From Polaribacter reichenbachii (GTDB lineage Bacteria > Bacteroidota > Bacteroidia > Flavobacteriales > Flavobacteriaceae), in NCBI RefSeq assembly GCF_001975665.1, contig NZ_CP019419.1, positions 3,145,501 to 3,209,500 of the forward strand: a stretch of 64,000 bases of DNA, in the 5' to 3' direction. The notes beneath the pieces were generated by a model. That model did no database searches. It worked only from the letters and a program-made list of their open reading frames with translations, and was not told the DNA's origin. The position numbers and the translations under genes were made by a program. Within the stretch, counting starts at the first letter, position 1. Each line of letters starts with the position of its first letter. Shown one piece after another: positions 27,328 to 34,807 of the stretch.

Positions 27328-27855
27328 TTAATCATATTTTGCATCAAAATTATTATCCCATTTGCCTTGCACTCTTAAAATTTGCTCAATAATGTCTCTC
27401 ACACAACCTTCACCACCTTTTTTATCAGAAATATATTTGGCAATTCCTTGAATTTCTTGAGCAGCATCATTGGGTGCAGAAGGTAAACCCACTAATTTCA
27501 TTACTGGATAATCAGGAACATCATCACCCATATATAAAACATTTTCTGGCTGTAAATTATATTTTTTAACCAACTCATTATATTGTTCAATTTTATTATG
27601 CGCGCCTAAATAAATGTCTTTAATTCCTAAGTTTGCCAAACGTGTTCTAACGCCTTCATTTTTTCCGCCAGAAATAATACAAACGTTAAAGCCTTTATCT
27701 ACAGCAGTTTTTAAGGCATAACCGTCTTTAATATTCATATGTCTAACCAATTCTCCATCTGGCATTATGGTAACCATTCCGTTTGTGAGTACACCATCTA
27801 CATCAAAAATTAAAGTATTTATTTTTGGTAATAATTGTTTGTAACTAATTTCCAT
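27328..27855 (-). CDS. kdsC: HAD phosphatase, KdsC type
   Basis: A 175-residue C0-type HAD hydrolase. Motif I is FDVDGVLTNG (nucleophile Asp18, acid Asp20), motif II ISGG, and motif IV MGDDVPDYPVM. These match 3-deoxy-D-manno-octulosonate-8-phosphate phosphatase, which makes the Kdo of lipopolysaccharide. Residue motifs do not exclude the related CMP-sialate-type phosphatases. Its start overlaps the end of the DUF2520 gene by 11 bases, indicating translational coupling. Confidence 0.88.
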   Translation of the reverse strand: MEISYKQLLPKINTLIFDVDGVLTNGMVTIMPDGELVRHMNIKDGYALKTAVDKGFNVCIISGGKNEGVRTRLANLGIKDIYLGAHNKIEQYNELVKKYNLQPENVLYMGDDVPDYPVMKLVGLPSAPNDAAQEIQGIAKYISDKKGGEGCVRDIIEQILRVQGKWDNNFDAKYD

Positions 27856-28540
27856 TTTGGATTGATTCTGTTAAGATTGTATAAATTTTTTGTTGCTCTT
27901 TATTTAGCAAAGCTAAATGATTTTTTATTGTTTTTTGATCTTTTCTAATAGCTGGGCCAGTTTGCGCATTTTCTGGTGATAATTCTTTAATTTTTGTTGC
28001 TGTTTCTTGTATTAAAGGCATTAAAATTTCGAAAGGCACATCATGTGTATTACAAATATCGTTCCCAATTTTAAATAAGTGATTGGTAAAGTTATTTACA
28101 AAAACAGCAGCTACGTGAATTATTTTTCGTTGTTCTGAATTGATAGCATAGATTTTATTGCCTATTAATTTGGCTAAGGTTTCTAGTAATTTATAATCTT
28201 GCTGATTTTCTGCTTCTAAGCAATAAGGCACATCAGAAAAATCGACTTTTTTATTTTTAGAAAAAGTTTGTAGCATATAAAAAACACCTTTTCTTGTTGT
28301 GTTTTTTAATTGATTAATACTAGATGCACCAGAAGTATGTACAATAAAAGTGTTTTTTATTTTTGATGAAACTTCAGCAATAGCATCATCTGAAACAGCA
28401 ATAATAGTAATGTCTGCTTTTGGAATATCTTGTAACTTTCTAGAACTGATTTGAGTAACCTTAATTTTATCAATATTAGAAAATACATTATATAAATGAA
28501 AGCCAACATTTCCTTTTCCAATTACTAAAACTGATATCAT
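27845..28540 (-). CDS. DUF2520 Rossmann-fold protein
   Basis: A 231-residue protein with an N-terminal nucleotide-binding fold (VLVIGKGNVGFHLYNVF; SVLVI start) and a C-terminal helical DUF2520 domain (RKIIHVAAVFVNNFTNHLF, then ENAQTGPAIRKD). The architecture resembles pyrroline-5-carboxylate or ketopantoate reductases, and members are often called F420- or NADP-dependent oxidoreductases without proof. It is first in the minus-strand run leading to kdsC and overlaps that gene. Confidence 0.88.
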   Translation of the reverse strand: MISVLVIGKGNVGFHLYNVFSNIDKIKVTQISSRKLQDIPKADITIIAVSDDAIAEVSSKIKNTFIVHTSGASSINQLKNTTRKGVFYMLQTFSKNKKVDFSDVPYCLEAENQQDYKLLETLAKLIGNKIYAINSEQRKIIHVAAVFVNNFTNHLFKIGNDICNTHDVPFEILMPLIQETATKIKELSPENAQTGPAIRKDQKTIKNHLALLNKEQQKIYTILTESIQNGN

Positions 28541-28572
28541 AAAACGAAGATATTGAAATTATAAATAAAATT

Positions 28573-28580
28573 TAGATTTG
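28573..28580 (+). promoter_or_regulatory. Candidate promoter of the Cys/Met PLP-enzyme gene
   Basis: TAGATTTG matches TAnnTTTG; a TTG at 28553-28555 lies 17 bases upstream as a possible -33 element. The ATG is 33 bases downstream. Confidence 0.5.
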
Positions 28581-28613
28581 GTTTTCCTAAATTAGCCATG
28601 ACAAATTATATAT

Positions 28614-29771
28614 ATGAAAGATTCTAAAAAATTAGGTATAAATACAACTTGTGTACACGTAGGTGAAGTTAAAGATAAACAATTTAAAGGAGCAGTTTCT
28701 CCTATATATATGGCAACTTCGTATGCTTTTGATAATGTAGATGTTAAACGTTATCCTCGTTATTACAATACTCCGAATCAAGAAATGCTTTGTAAAAAAA
28801 TTGCGGCTTTAGAAAATACGGAAGATGCATTGATTTTTAGTTCTGGAATGGCTGCAATTTCATCAGCAATGTTGGCTTTCTTAAAAAGAGGAGATCACGT
28901 TGTAATTCAGCAAGTTATTTATGGAGGAACGTATAATTTTATAGTCTCAGAATTTGATAAATACGGAATTGAATATTCTTTTACTGAATCTGATAAAGTT
29001 GAAGATTTTATTCCTCTAGTCAAAGAAAATACTAAGATTTTATATATCGAAACACCTTCAAACCCGTTATTGGGAATCACGGATATGCAAGCTATTGCTG
29101 ATGTTGCTAAAGAAAATGAAATTTTAACAATGATTGATAATACGTTCGCTTCACCTATCAATCAAAATCCTTATAATTTCGGAATTGACATTATTATTCA
29201 TTCTGCAACAAAATATATGGGAGGTCATTCTGATATTTCAGCTGGAGCAATTGCAGCATCTGCAGCACATATTGAACAAATTTGGAAAACCGCCATTAAT
29301 TTAGGTGGAAATTTAAGCGAGCAAACAGTTTGGTTATTAGAAAGGAGTTTAAAAACGCTAAATTTAAGAGTAAAAGCACAAACTGAAAATGCTAAAATTA
29401 TGGCAGATTATTTAGAGGCTAATTCGAATATAGATGCTGTTTATTATCCTGGGTTAAAAAGTAATCCTGGTTTTGAAATTGCTGCCAAACAAATGGAAGA
29501 TTTTGGAGCAATGTTGTCTTTTGAGTTGTCAGAAAATATAGATCCTATGGAGTTTCAACGAAATTTACAGTTGATAAAATCGTCTATGAGCTTGGCTGGT
29601 TTAGAGAGCACAACAGTAAGTCCGGCTCAAACTACACACGCTTTACTAAGCGAAGAACAACGTTTAGAAAGAGGAATAAAAGACGGATTAATTCGTTTTT
29701 CTGTGGGTATTGAAGAATCTGAAGATTTAATTGCAGATATTGAACAAGCCATAAAAAAAGCGAAGATTTAA
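28614..29771 (+). CDS. Cys/Met metabolism PLP-dependent enzyme (cystathionine gamma-synthase / methionine gamma-lyase type)
   Basis: A 385-residue fold-type I PLP enzyme. The PLP lysine is Lys200 in HSATKYMGGHSD; the phosphate and ring contacts appear in FSSGMAAISSAML and YIETPSNPLLGITDM. This family includes cystathionine gamma-synthase, gamma-lyase and methionine gamma-lyase, and sequence alone does not separate them safely; the residue after the N-terminal CVHVGEV segment is not diagnostic to me. No other methionine gene is adjacent. Its stop lies inside a terminator hairpin. Confidence 0.9.
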   Translation: MKDSKKLGINTTCVHVGEVKDKQFKGAVSPIYMATSYAFDNVDVKRYPRYYNTPNQEMLCKKIAALENTEDALIFSSGMAAISSAMLAFLKRGDHVVIQQVIYGGTYNFIVSEFDKYGIEYSFTESDKVEDFIPLVKENTKILYIETPSNPLLGITDMQAIADVAKENEILTMIDNTFASPINQNPYNFGIDIIIHSATKYMGGHSDISAGAIAASAAHIEQIWKTAINLGGNLSEQTVWLLERSLKTLNLRVKAQTENAKIMADYLEANSNIDAVYYPGLKSNPGFEIAAKQMEDFGAMLSFELSENIDPMEFQRNLQLIKSSMSLAGLESTTVSPAQTTHALLSEEQRLERGIKDGLIRFSVGIEESEDLIADIEQAIKKAKI

Positions 29772-29785
29772 AATCTTCGCTTTTT
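29756..29785. terminator. Bidirectional terminator enclosing a stop codon
   Basis: AAAAAGCGAAGATTT pairs with AAATCTTCGCTTTTT almost without a loop; the TAA of the upstream gene (29769-29771) is at the tip. The convergent transporter gene ends 25 bases away. Confidence 0.9.
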
Positions 29786-29809
29786 CGTCGTTTAACAAAT
29801 TATACAAAC

Positions 29810-31648
29810 TTAGAAAGGCCAAATAATTGGTACCAATAATAAGGTTGTAATTACAAATAGTATTAAAAGCGGAAAGCCTACTTTTAAATAATCCATAAAT
29901 TTATAATCACCAGAACTCATAACCATTGCATTTGTTGTAGTTCCAATAGGAGTTAAAAATGCGGTAGATGCACTAATTGCAACTGTTATTAATAATGGTT
30001 CTGGAGAAATATTTAAGGTTCCTGCAGCCAAAATTACAATCGGTGTCATTAAAACTGCGGTTGCAGAATTATTAATAAACTGACTAAATGTTGTTGTTAA
30101 TAAGAAAATTCCACCTAATAATAGTGTAGGGTTACCTTCTCCTAAAAAGCTAATTAATGAATTAGAAATCATTTCAGCAGTTCCGGTTTTTTGAATTGCA
30201 ACACCCATAGGTATCATTGCAGCAATCATTACAACACTAGTAAAACTGATACTTTTATAAGCTTTTGTAAAGGGTACACAGCCAGAAAATAATACAATAC
30301 CAGCAGAAATTAATGCGGCTATAGAACCTGGTACAGCTTTAACAACTAAAAGAACAATCATTAAAATTAATGCACCTAAAGCGATATAAGATTTTGGTGT
30401 AAGTTCATCAACATCTTTTAACATTTCTTCTGGGCTACCTACAACTACTATGTTTTTATGCTGATCTTTTAATTTTTCAATATTTTCCCAAGGACCTCTA
30501 ATAATAAAGCTATCACCAGCGTTTACTCTCATTTCTTCTTCTAAATAAGGTTCTCTGTTTCTAGAAGTTGCTAATAATTGAATATCATATCTTTTAAAAT
30601 ATTCTTTTAATTTCATTTTTCTACCTACTAGAAATGATTTTGGAGAAACTAATACTTCTGCCATACCAACTTCTTGACTAATTAAGTTATTACGTAACTC
30701 ACTTTTAGCAGATTCTTTTGTTAATAAACCTAAATTAAACTCAATCATTAACTTATTAATATCTTCAGTATTACCTTTAACAGTAATAATATCATGGTAT
30801 CTTAATTCAGTTTCATTCTGAGGAAATTCAATATAAGGTTGCGTACCTTTTAATCTATTTGGGTGTCTTCTTTTTAAACGAATAACATTAATATGGTATT
30901 TATTTTCTAAATCCCAATCACTTAATTTAGTATTAAGTAAAGTAGATATTGAACGAATTCTTAGTCTATAGTAATGATTGTCTATTTGATAAGCTTCAAT
31001 CCATTCGTGTAAAGTTGAGTCTATATTAATAGGTTTATTATTTGTTTTATTAGTTGGTAATAATTTAAACCCAAAGTATCTAAAATAAATAAGAGCAATA
31101 ATTAACAGCGGTAAACCAATTAAACCAAATTCAAAGAAAGAAAAGCCTTCAAAACCAGCTTCTATTAAAGCATTATTAGCAATAATGTTTGGTGGAGTAC
31201 CAGTTAAAGTTAACAAACCACCTGTATTAGAACCAAAAGCAACCGGTATTAAAATTTTAGATGGCATTGTACCAATACTCCAAGCCGAAGAAATTGTTGC
31301 AGGTAATAAAGTAGCTACTGTACCAGTATTACTTACAAAACCAGATAAAACTCCAGAACCTAATGTGATAATTACAAGTAGTTTAGGGACACTTTTACCA
31401 GCCAATTCAATTAATTTTTTTCCTGCTAAAGCAGTCCAACCAGTTTGTGATAAACCTTCTCCAATAATAAAAAGAGCAGCAATCATAATTACAGTAGGAT
31501 TGCTAAAACCACTTAGAGTTTCACTTAAATTTAAAATTCCGCACAAAAATAGACTTAGCATAGAAACTAAGGCTACTACATCTGGGGAGTATTTACCCCA
31601 AACAAATAAAGCAATGGTAATAACAAGGATAATCAGCATTAAAGTCAT
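29810..31648 (-). CDS. SLC13/DASS-type anion transporter with two TrkA-C domains
   Basis: A 612-residue inner membrane protein: an N-terminal set of membrane helices (to about 195), two cytoplasmic RCK/TrkA-C domains (YHINVIRLKRRHPNRL and AEVLVSPKSFLVGRKMKLKEYF with GDSFIIRG), then a second membrane set. Repeat signatures include SNTGGLLTLTGTPPNIIANNA and SASTAFLTPIGTTTNAMV, the paired SNT/TP substrate motifs of DASS transporters. Substrates in the family are sulfate or di/tricarboxylates; not predictable here. I start at the Met of MTLMLIILVIT; upstream Met codons precede a less hydrophobic, atypical leader. Confidence 0.92.
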   Translation of the reverse strand: MTLMLIILVITIALFVWGKYSPDVVALVSMLSLFLCGILNLSETLSGFSNPTVIMIAALFIIGEGLSQTGWTALAGKKLIELAGKSVPKLLVIITLGSGVLSGFVSNTGTVATLLPATISSAWSIGTMPSKILIPVAFGSNTGGLLTLTGTPPNIIANNALIEAGFEGFSFFEFGLIGLPLLIIALIYFRYFGFKLLPTNKTNNKPINIDSTLHEWIEAYQIDNHYYRLRIRSISTLLNTKLSDWDLENKYHINVIRLKRRHPNRLKGTQPYIEFPQNETELRYHDIITVKGNTEDINKLMIEFNLGLLTKESAKSELRNNLISQEVGMAEVLVSPKSFLVGRKMKLKEYFKRYDIQLLATSRNREPYLEEEMRVNAGDSFIIRGPWENIEKLKDQHKNIVVVGSPEEMLKDVDELTPKSYIALGALILMIVLLVVKAVPGSIAALISAGIVLFSGCVPFTKAYKSISFTSVVMIAAMIPMGVAIQKTGTAEMISNSLISFLGEGNPTLLLGGIFLLTTTFSQFINNSATAVLMTPIVILAAGTLNISPEPLLITVAISASTAFLTPIGTTTNAMVMSSGDYKFMDYLKVGFPLLILFVITTLLLVPIIWPF

Positions 31649-31932
31649 AATATATTTTTTATTTTGATGATGTAAAATTAGCATCAATATACATTGGTTT
31701 TTATGATAGATATCATACTCTTAAGAAGCCATTAACTTTTATGAATTCAATAAAAAAAAAGCTATTTTTTTTTGAAAATAAAAATCGAAAACGTAATAGA
31801 AATCTTTTAAAACGAAATATAAGCTTTAAATAGATTATTTTTGATTGCTGTTGATGAAGGTTATTAAATAAATATTTTTTTTGTTTGATATAAATTCGTC
31901 ATTTTTAAACTTTATAAACAAAATAATCATTT

Positions 31933-32649
31933 ATGAAATTAGATATTTTAGCATTTGGAGCTCATCCTGATGATGTAGAATTAGGAAGTGGAGCAACAAT
32001 TGCCAAAGAAATTTCTTTAGGTAAAAAAGTAGGAATTGTAGATTTAACCAGAGGTGAATTAGGTACACGTGGTTCTGCTGCAATAAGAGATATAGAAGCC
32101 AAAAATGCTGCAAATATTTTAGGAGTTTCTGTAAGAGAAAACTTAGGTTTTGCAGACGGATTCTTTGTTAACGATAGAAAACATCAGCTCGAGATTATAA
32201 AAATGATTCGAAAATATCAACCAGAAATTGTGTTGTGTAACGCTATAGATGATAGGCATATAGATCATTCTAAAGGAAGTAAGTTAGTTTCTGATGCTTG
32301 TTTTTTAAGCGGATTGTTAAAAATTGAAACCACAGTAGAAGGGAAGCTTCAAGAAAAATGGAGACCTAAGTATGTATATCATTATATACAATGGAAAAAT
32401 ATTGAGCCAGATTTTGTTGTTGATGTTACTGGCTTTATGGAAATCAAAGAAAAATCGGTATTGGCATATAGTTCTCAGTTTTTCGATCCAACAAGTAACG
32501 AGCCAGAAACACCAATAACCAGCAAAAATTTTACAGAAAGTATAAATTACAGAGCAAAAGATTTAGGAAGGTTAATTGGGGTAGATTTTGCAGAAGGCTT
32601 TACGTCAGAACGTTATGTAGCTGTAGAAAATTTAAGTAAATTAATTTAA
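31933..32649 (+). CDS. bshB1: Bacillithiol biosynthesis deacetylase BshB1
   Basis: Deacetylates GlcNAc-malate in the second step of bacillithiol synthesis. The 238-residue LmbE-fold enzyme has the zinc motif AHPDDVE (His11, Asp13, Asp14) and the later HIDHSKGS segment; KVGIVDLTRGELGTRG is characteristic of BshB1. The presence of ytxJ (62.7 kb) in the same window supports use of bacillithiol as the main low-molecular-weight thiol. The gene is monocistronic and followed by tRNA-His. Confidence 0.95.
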   Translation: MKLDILAFGAHPDDVELGSGATIAKEISLGKKVGIVDLTRGELGTRGSAAIRDIEAKNAANILGVSVRENLGFADGFFVNDRKHQLEIIKMIRKYQPEIVLCNAIDDRHIDHSKGSKLVSDACFLSGLLKIETTVEGKLQEKWRPKYVYHYIQWKNIEPDFVVDVTGFMEIKEKSVLAYSSQFFDPTSNEPETPITSKNFTESINYRAKDLGRLIGVDFAEGFTSERYVAVENLSKLI

Positions 32650-32679
32650 TTTTTTTCTTTCCATAATTCAAAAATTAAT

Positions 32680-32687
32680 TATATTTG
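32680..32687 (+). promoter_or_regulatory. -7 promoter element of tRNA-His
   Basis: TATATTTG matches TAnnTTTG and gives a start near 32693, about 10 bases before the tRNA. Confidence 0.65.
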
Positions 32688-32703
32688 CACCCGCAAGTTA
32701 TAT

Positions 32704-32778
32704 GGTGGTTGTAGCTCAGTTGGTTAGAGCGTCGGTTTGTGGTACCGAAAGTCGCCGGTTCGAATCCGGTCTTCCACC
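32704..32778 (+). tRNA. tRNA-His (anticodon GTG)
   Basis: Cloverleaf read by eye: D stem GCTC/GAGC, anticodon stem TCGGT/ACCGA with loop TTGTGGT (anticodon GTG), T stem GCCGG/CCGGT with loop TTCGAAT. The extra 5' G (32704) opposite discriminator C (32778) is the tRNA-His identity element. The acceptor stem GTGGTTG/CTTCCAC has two adjacent U-U mispairs (positions 5-68 and 6-67). Full CCA is not encoded. A terminator follows 17 bases later. Confidence 0.95.
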
Positions 32779-32794
32779 CAAAATACTTTGAATT

Positions 32795-32826
32795 AAAAAG
32801 CCTATCTTTTCAGATAGGCTTTTTTT
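32795..32826. terminator. Bidirectional terminator between tRNA-His and HTH gene A
   Basis: AAAAAGCCTATCT pairs with AGATAGGCTTTTT around a four-base loop; T runs on both strands. It ends tRNA-His transcription on plus and the 3' element of HTH gene A on minus. Confidence 0.9.
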
Positions 32827-32955
32827 AGGGGTAAAGGGGATTTAATTGATTCTTTCTTTAAATCAAATATTGAAGGTTTAACTCCCAAAAAAATACAATG
32901 CTAGGGAACAATATATTTTTCTTTTTGTTAAACTCTAAATTATACGATGGGCTCG
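32826..32955 (-). other. Conserved three-block 3' element, copy A
   Basis: Between HTH gene A and its terminator, three blocks recur in copy B: TAGGGGTAAAGGGGATTTAAT (32826 onward), CTAGGGAACAATA (32901-32913) and TACGATGGGCTCG (32943-32955), given here in plus-strand sense. On the minus-strand transcript they are C-rich (CGAGCCCATCGTA first). The intervening bases differ between copies. A 3'-UTR-derived RNA or DNA binding sites are both possible; no known family recognised. Confidence 0.6.
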
Positions 32956-33321
32956 CTAATTAGAATTCTTAACAGAATCTTCAATATTTGATAGTTTTTG
33001 AACAATGTCTTTAGACAACTCTTCAAATTGTTTCATAACTATGTTTTTTATATGCTGTTCAATAGGGGATTGAACTTTTAGGGGGACATAATTATTTTTA
33101 TATTTTCCATTGCCAGTAAATAACCACATTGGGTCTATACCTTCTATATTATCTATAATAGCAAGCAAAATAGTTTCATTAGGTTTTTTTGTATAATTAA
33201 CCACTGCACTTATCAATTGTTGCGAAACTCCAATCAGTTCCGAAAACTGTCTTTGATTTAATCCAGTATCTTTAAAAACCTTTATTACTCTATCAGAACG
33301 TTGTTTATCTTCATCTTTCAT
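32956..33321 (-). CDS. Small HTH (Cro/CI-type) repressor, copy A
   Basis: A 121-residue protein with an N-terminal XRE-type helix-turn-helix (LNQRQFSELIGVSQQLISAVVNY) and a C-terminal helical tail (EQHIKNIVMKQFEELSKDIVQKL) that probably oligomerises. The middle motif IDPMWLFTGNG resembles phage-repressor-like DNA-binding domains of Bacteroidota. It is a close paralogue of the gene at 33605. Its promoter holds an inverted repeat between the -33 and -7 regions, so autorepression is likely. No prophage genes are adjacent; a remnant or a domesticated regulator is possible. Confidence 0.88.
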   Translation of the reverse strand: MKDEDKQRSDRVIKVFKDTGLNQRQFSELIGVSQQLISAVVNYTKKPNETILLAIIDNIEGIDPMWLFTGNGKYKNNYVPLKVQSPIEQHIKNIVMKQFEELSKDIVQKLSNIEDSVKNSN

Positions 33322-33331
33322 AATAACACTT

Positions 33332-33354
33332 CAAATGTAGTAATAATTTACCAC
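33332..33354 (-). promoter_or_regulatory. Promoter and operator of HTH gene A
   Basis: Minus-strand -7 element TACATTTG (33332-33339) overlaps an inverted repeat GTGGTAA-N4-TTACTAC (33337-33354), one mismatch from the perfect version upstream of copy B. Confidence 0.65.
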
Positions 33355-33452
33355 AAACAATGTATTTTTATCAATAAATATGGTAATATTTTTAATAAAG
33401 TATTTAAATCGCTATTAATCAGTAATTTATGATATATAAAAATATGACTTGT

Positions 33453-33485
33453 AAAAAAAAAGCCTACAGAACGTAGGCTTTTTTT
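33453..33485 (-). terminator. Terminator of HTH gene B
   Basis: AAAAAAAGCCTAC pairs with GTAGGCTTTTTTT around AGAAC; it occupies the same place relative to gene B as the 32795 hairpin does to gene A. Confidence 0.88.
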
Positions 33486-33604
33486 AGGGGTAAAGGGGAT
33501 TTAATATAAATTAAAAACCAAATATTAAAGATTATAACCTAAATAATATTGCCTAGGGAACAATACAAATGAGATTTGTTAATTTTGTAATTACGATGGG
33601 CTCG
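33485..33604 (-). other. Conserved three-block 3' element, copy B
   Basis: Second copy of the element: TAGGGGTAAAGGGG at 33485, CTAGGGAACAATA at 33553-33565 and TACGATGGGCTCG at 33592-33604 (plus-strand sense). Block offsets are 68 and 107 bases against 75 and 117 in copy A, so the blocks are kept while spacers changed. In this copy TATTG and CAATA flank the middle block and could pair on the transcript. Confidence 0.6.
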
Positions 33605-33970
33605 TTAATTAGAATTCTTAACAGAATCTTCAATATTTGATAGTTTTTGAAGGATGTCTACAGACAATTCTTCAAACTCCTTTCTAACTATGTTTTTTAT
33701 ATGAAGCTCAATAGGGGATTCTACTTCTAGGGGTTCATAGTTATTCTTTTCAGAACCAACACCGGTTAACAACCACATTGGATCAATTCCTTTTATTTTA
33801 TCAATAATAGCGAGTAAAATAGCTTCATTTGGCTTCTTAGTATAATTAATTACTGCACTTACTAACTGTTGTGATACTCCAATGAGTTCAGCAAACTGTC
33901 TTTGGTTTAATCCAGAATCATTAAATACTGAAATTACTCTATCAGAACGTTTTTTATCTTCAATTTTCAT
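33605..33970 (-). CDS. Small HTH (Cro/CI-type) repressor, copy B
   Basis: A 121-residue paralogue of copy A: same helix-turn-helix (LNQRQFAELIGVSQQLVSAVINY), same IDPMWLLTGVG motif and an identical C-terminus (QKLSNIEDSVKNSN). I start at the ATG 33968-33970 (MKIEDKKRSDRV), which aligns with copy A; an upstream in-frame GTG would place the start near the mapped promoter. The recognition helix is nearly unchanged between copies, so both may bind the same operators and cross-regulate. Confidence 0.88.
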   Translation of the reverse strand: MKIEDKKRSDRVISVFNDSGLNQRQFAELIGVSQQLVSAVINYTKKPNEAILLAIIDKIKGIDPMWLLTGVGSEKNNYEPLEVESPIELHIKNIVRKEFEELSVDILQKLSNIEDSVKNSN

Positions 33971-33990
33971 AGCGTGAGGGACTAACACCA

Positions 33991-34019
33991 CAAATGTAGT
34001 AATTATTTACTACAAACAA
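33991..34019 (-). promoter_or_regulatory. Promoter and operator of HTH gene B
   Basis: On minus, TTG (34017-34019) and TACATTTG (33991-33998) form a -33/-7 pair 18 bases apart. Between and over them lies a perfect inverted repeat GTAGTAA-N4-TTACTAC (33996-34013), a likely binding site for the encoded repressor. Confidence 0.7.
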
Positions 34020-34043
34020 TGATTATTTTTAAAAAAGTTTTAA

Positions 34044-34790
34044 TTATTTTTTTAAAGCAGCAATGATTTCTGTCTTTTTCCTTGCTGACACAGGGATGTT
34101 AGAAGAATCAGTTAATATTAAATAACCTCCATCAGACTTGATAAATTCCTTAATGAAGCTCTTATTTACTAAATGACTCTGATGAACACGTAAAAAATTA
34201 ACCTCTTTTAAGATGTCTGAGTAGTACTTTAAGGTTTTAGAAACAAGAATTTTAGTGTTATCTAGTAAATAGAAGGTTGTGTAGTTATTATCAGACTTAC
34301 ATCTTACTATATTCTCAATATCAACAATAATAATCTTTTCTGATGTATGCAGTGAAAGTCTTTTTGGTTTTTCTGTAGGTTGTGTAACTAACTGTTTTAA
34401 AACACTTAATTGTTTTTGTCTTGGTTGAATTTGATCTTTAGCTTTGGCAATTGCGTTTGTTAATTCGTTAATAGAGTAGGGTTTAAGTATATAATCTATT
34501 GCAGCAAATTTAAAAGCTTTAATAGCAAATTCATCGCTTGCAGTAACAAATATTACCTTAGTATTTAAGTTGGGTACAATTTCTAAAATATCAAAACCAG
34601 TACCATCACCTAACATAATATCTAGAAAAAGTAAATCTGGTTTTAGTGTTTGTAATTGCTTAGAAGCCTCTACCACACTAGAAGCTTTACCTATAATTTC
34701 TATTTCTGGATGGTTTCTTTCAATATCATTAGATAACATTTCTAAAGCTTCAGGAATATCATCTACCACAAATGATGTAAACTTTTTCAT
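34044..34790 (-). CDS. LytTR-family response regulator
   Basis: A 248-residue regulator: receiver domain with Asp10/Asp11 and phospho-acceptor Asp57 (PDLLFLDIMLGDG), then a LytTR DNA-binding domain (about 145-245; RLSLHTSEKIIIVDIENIVRCKSD, LRVHQSHLVNKSFI). It begins 17 bases after the sensor kinase stop on the same strand, so the two form an operon. LytTR regulators bind direct repeats as dimers; targets are not evident here. Confidence 0.95.
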   Translation of the reverse strand: MKKFTSFVVDDIPEALEMLSNDIERNHPEIEIIGKASSVVEASKQLQTLKPDLLFLDIMLGDGTGFDILEIVPNLNTKVIFVTASDEFAIKAFKFAAIDYILKPYSINELTNAIAKAKDQIQPRQKQLSVLKQLVTQPTEKPKRLSLHTSEKIIIVDIENIVRCKSDNNYTTFYLLDNTKILVSKTLKYYSDILKEVNFLRVHQSHLVNKSFIKEFIKSDGGYLILTDSSNIPVSARKKTEIIAALKK

Positions 34791-34807
34791 AATTGGAGTA
34801 TTGGGTT

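Larger units (their letters stand above)
32795..34019. repeat. Tandem duplication of an HTH-repressor unit (two copies)
   Basis: Unit A (about 32795-33359) and unit B (about 33453-34019) have the same order: terminator hairpin, three conserved G-rich blocks, HTH gene on minus, promoter/operator. The last 40 or so coding bases are nearly identical between units, while hairpin stems and spacers differ in sequence. This pattern shows a duplication after which selected parts were kept. Confidence 0.8.

Noticed and set aside
31185-31667. 160-codon plus-strand ORF opposite the SLC13 gene
   Set aside because: Antisense of conserved membrane helices; the minus-strand protein has clear family motifs.
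32704-34019. Prophage or integrative element at tRNA-His
   Set aside because: HTH genes next to a tRNA suggested it, but there is no integrase, no duplicated tRNA 3' end and no phage structural gene in view.
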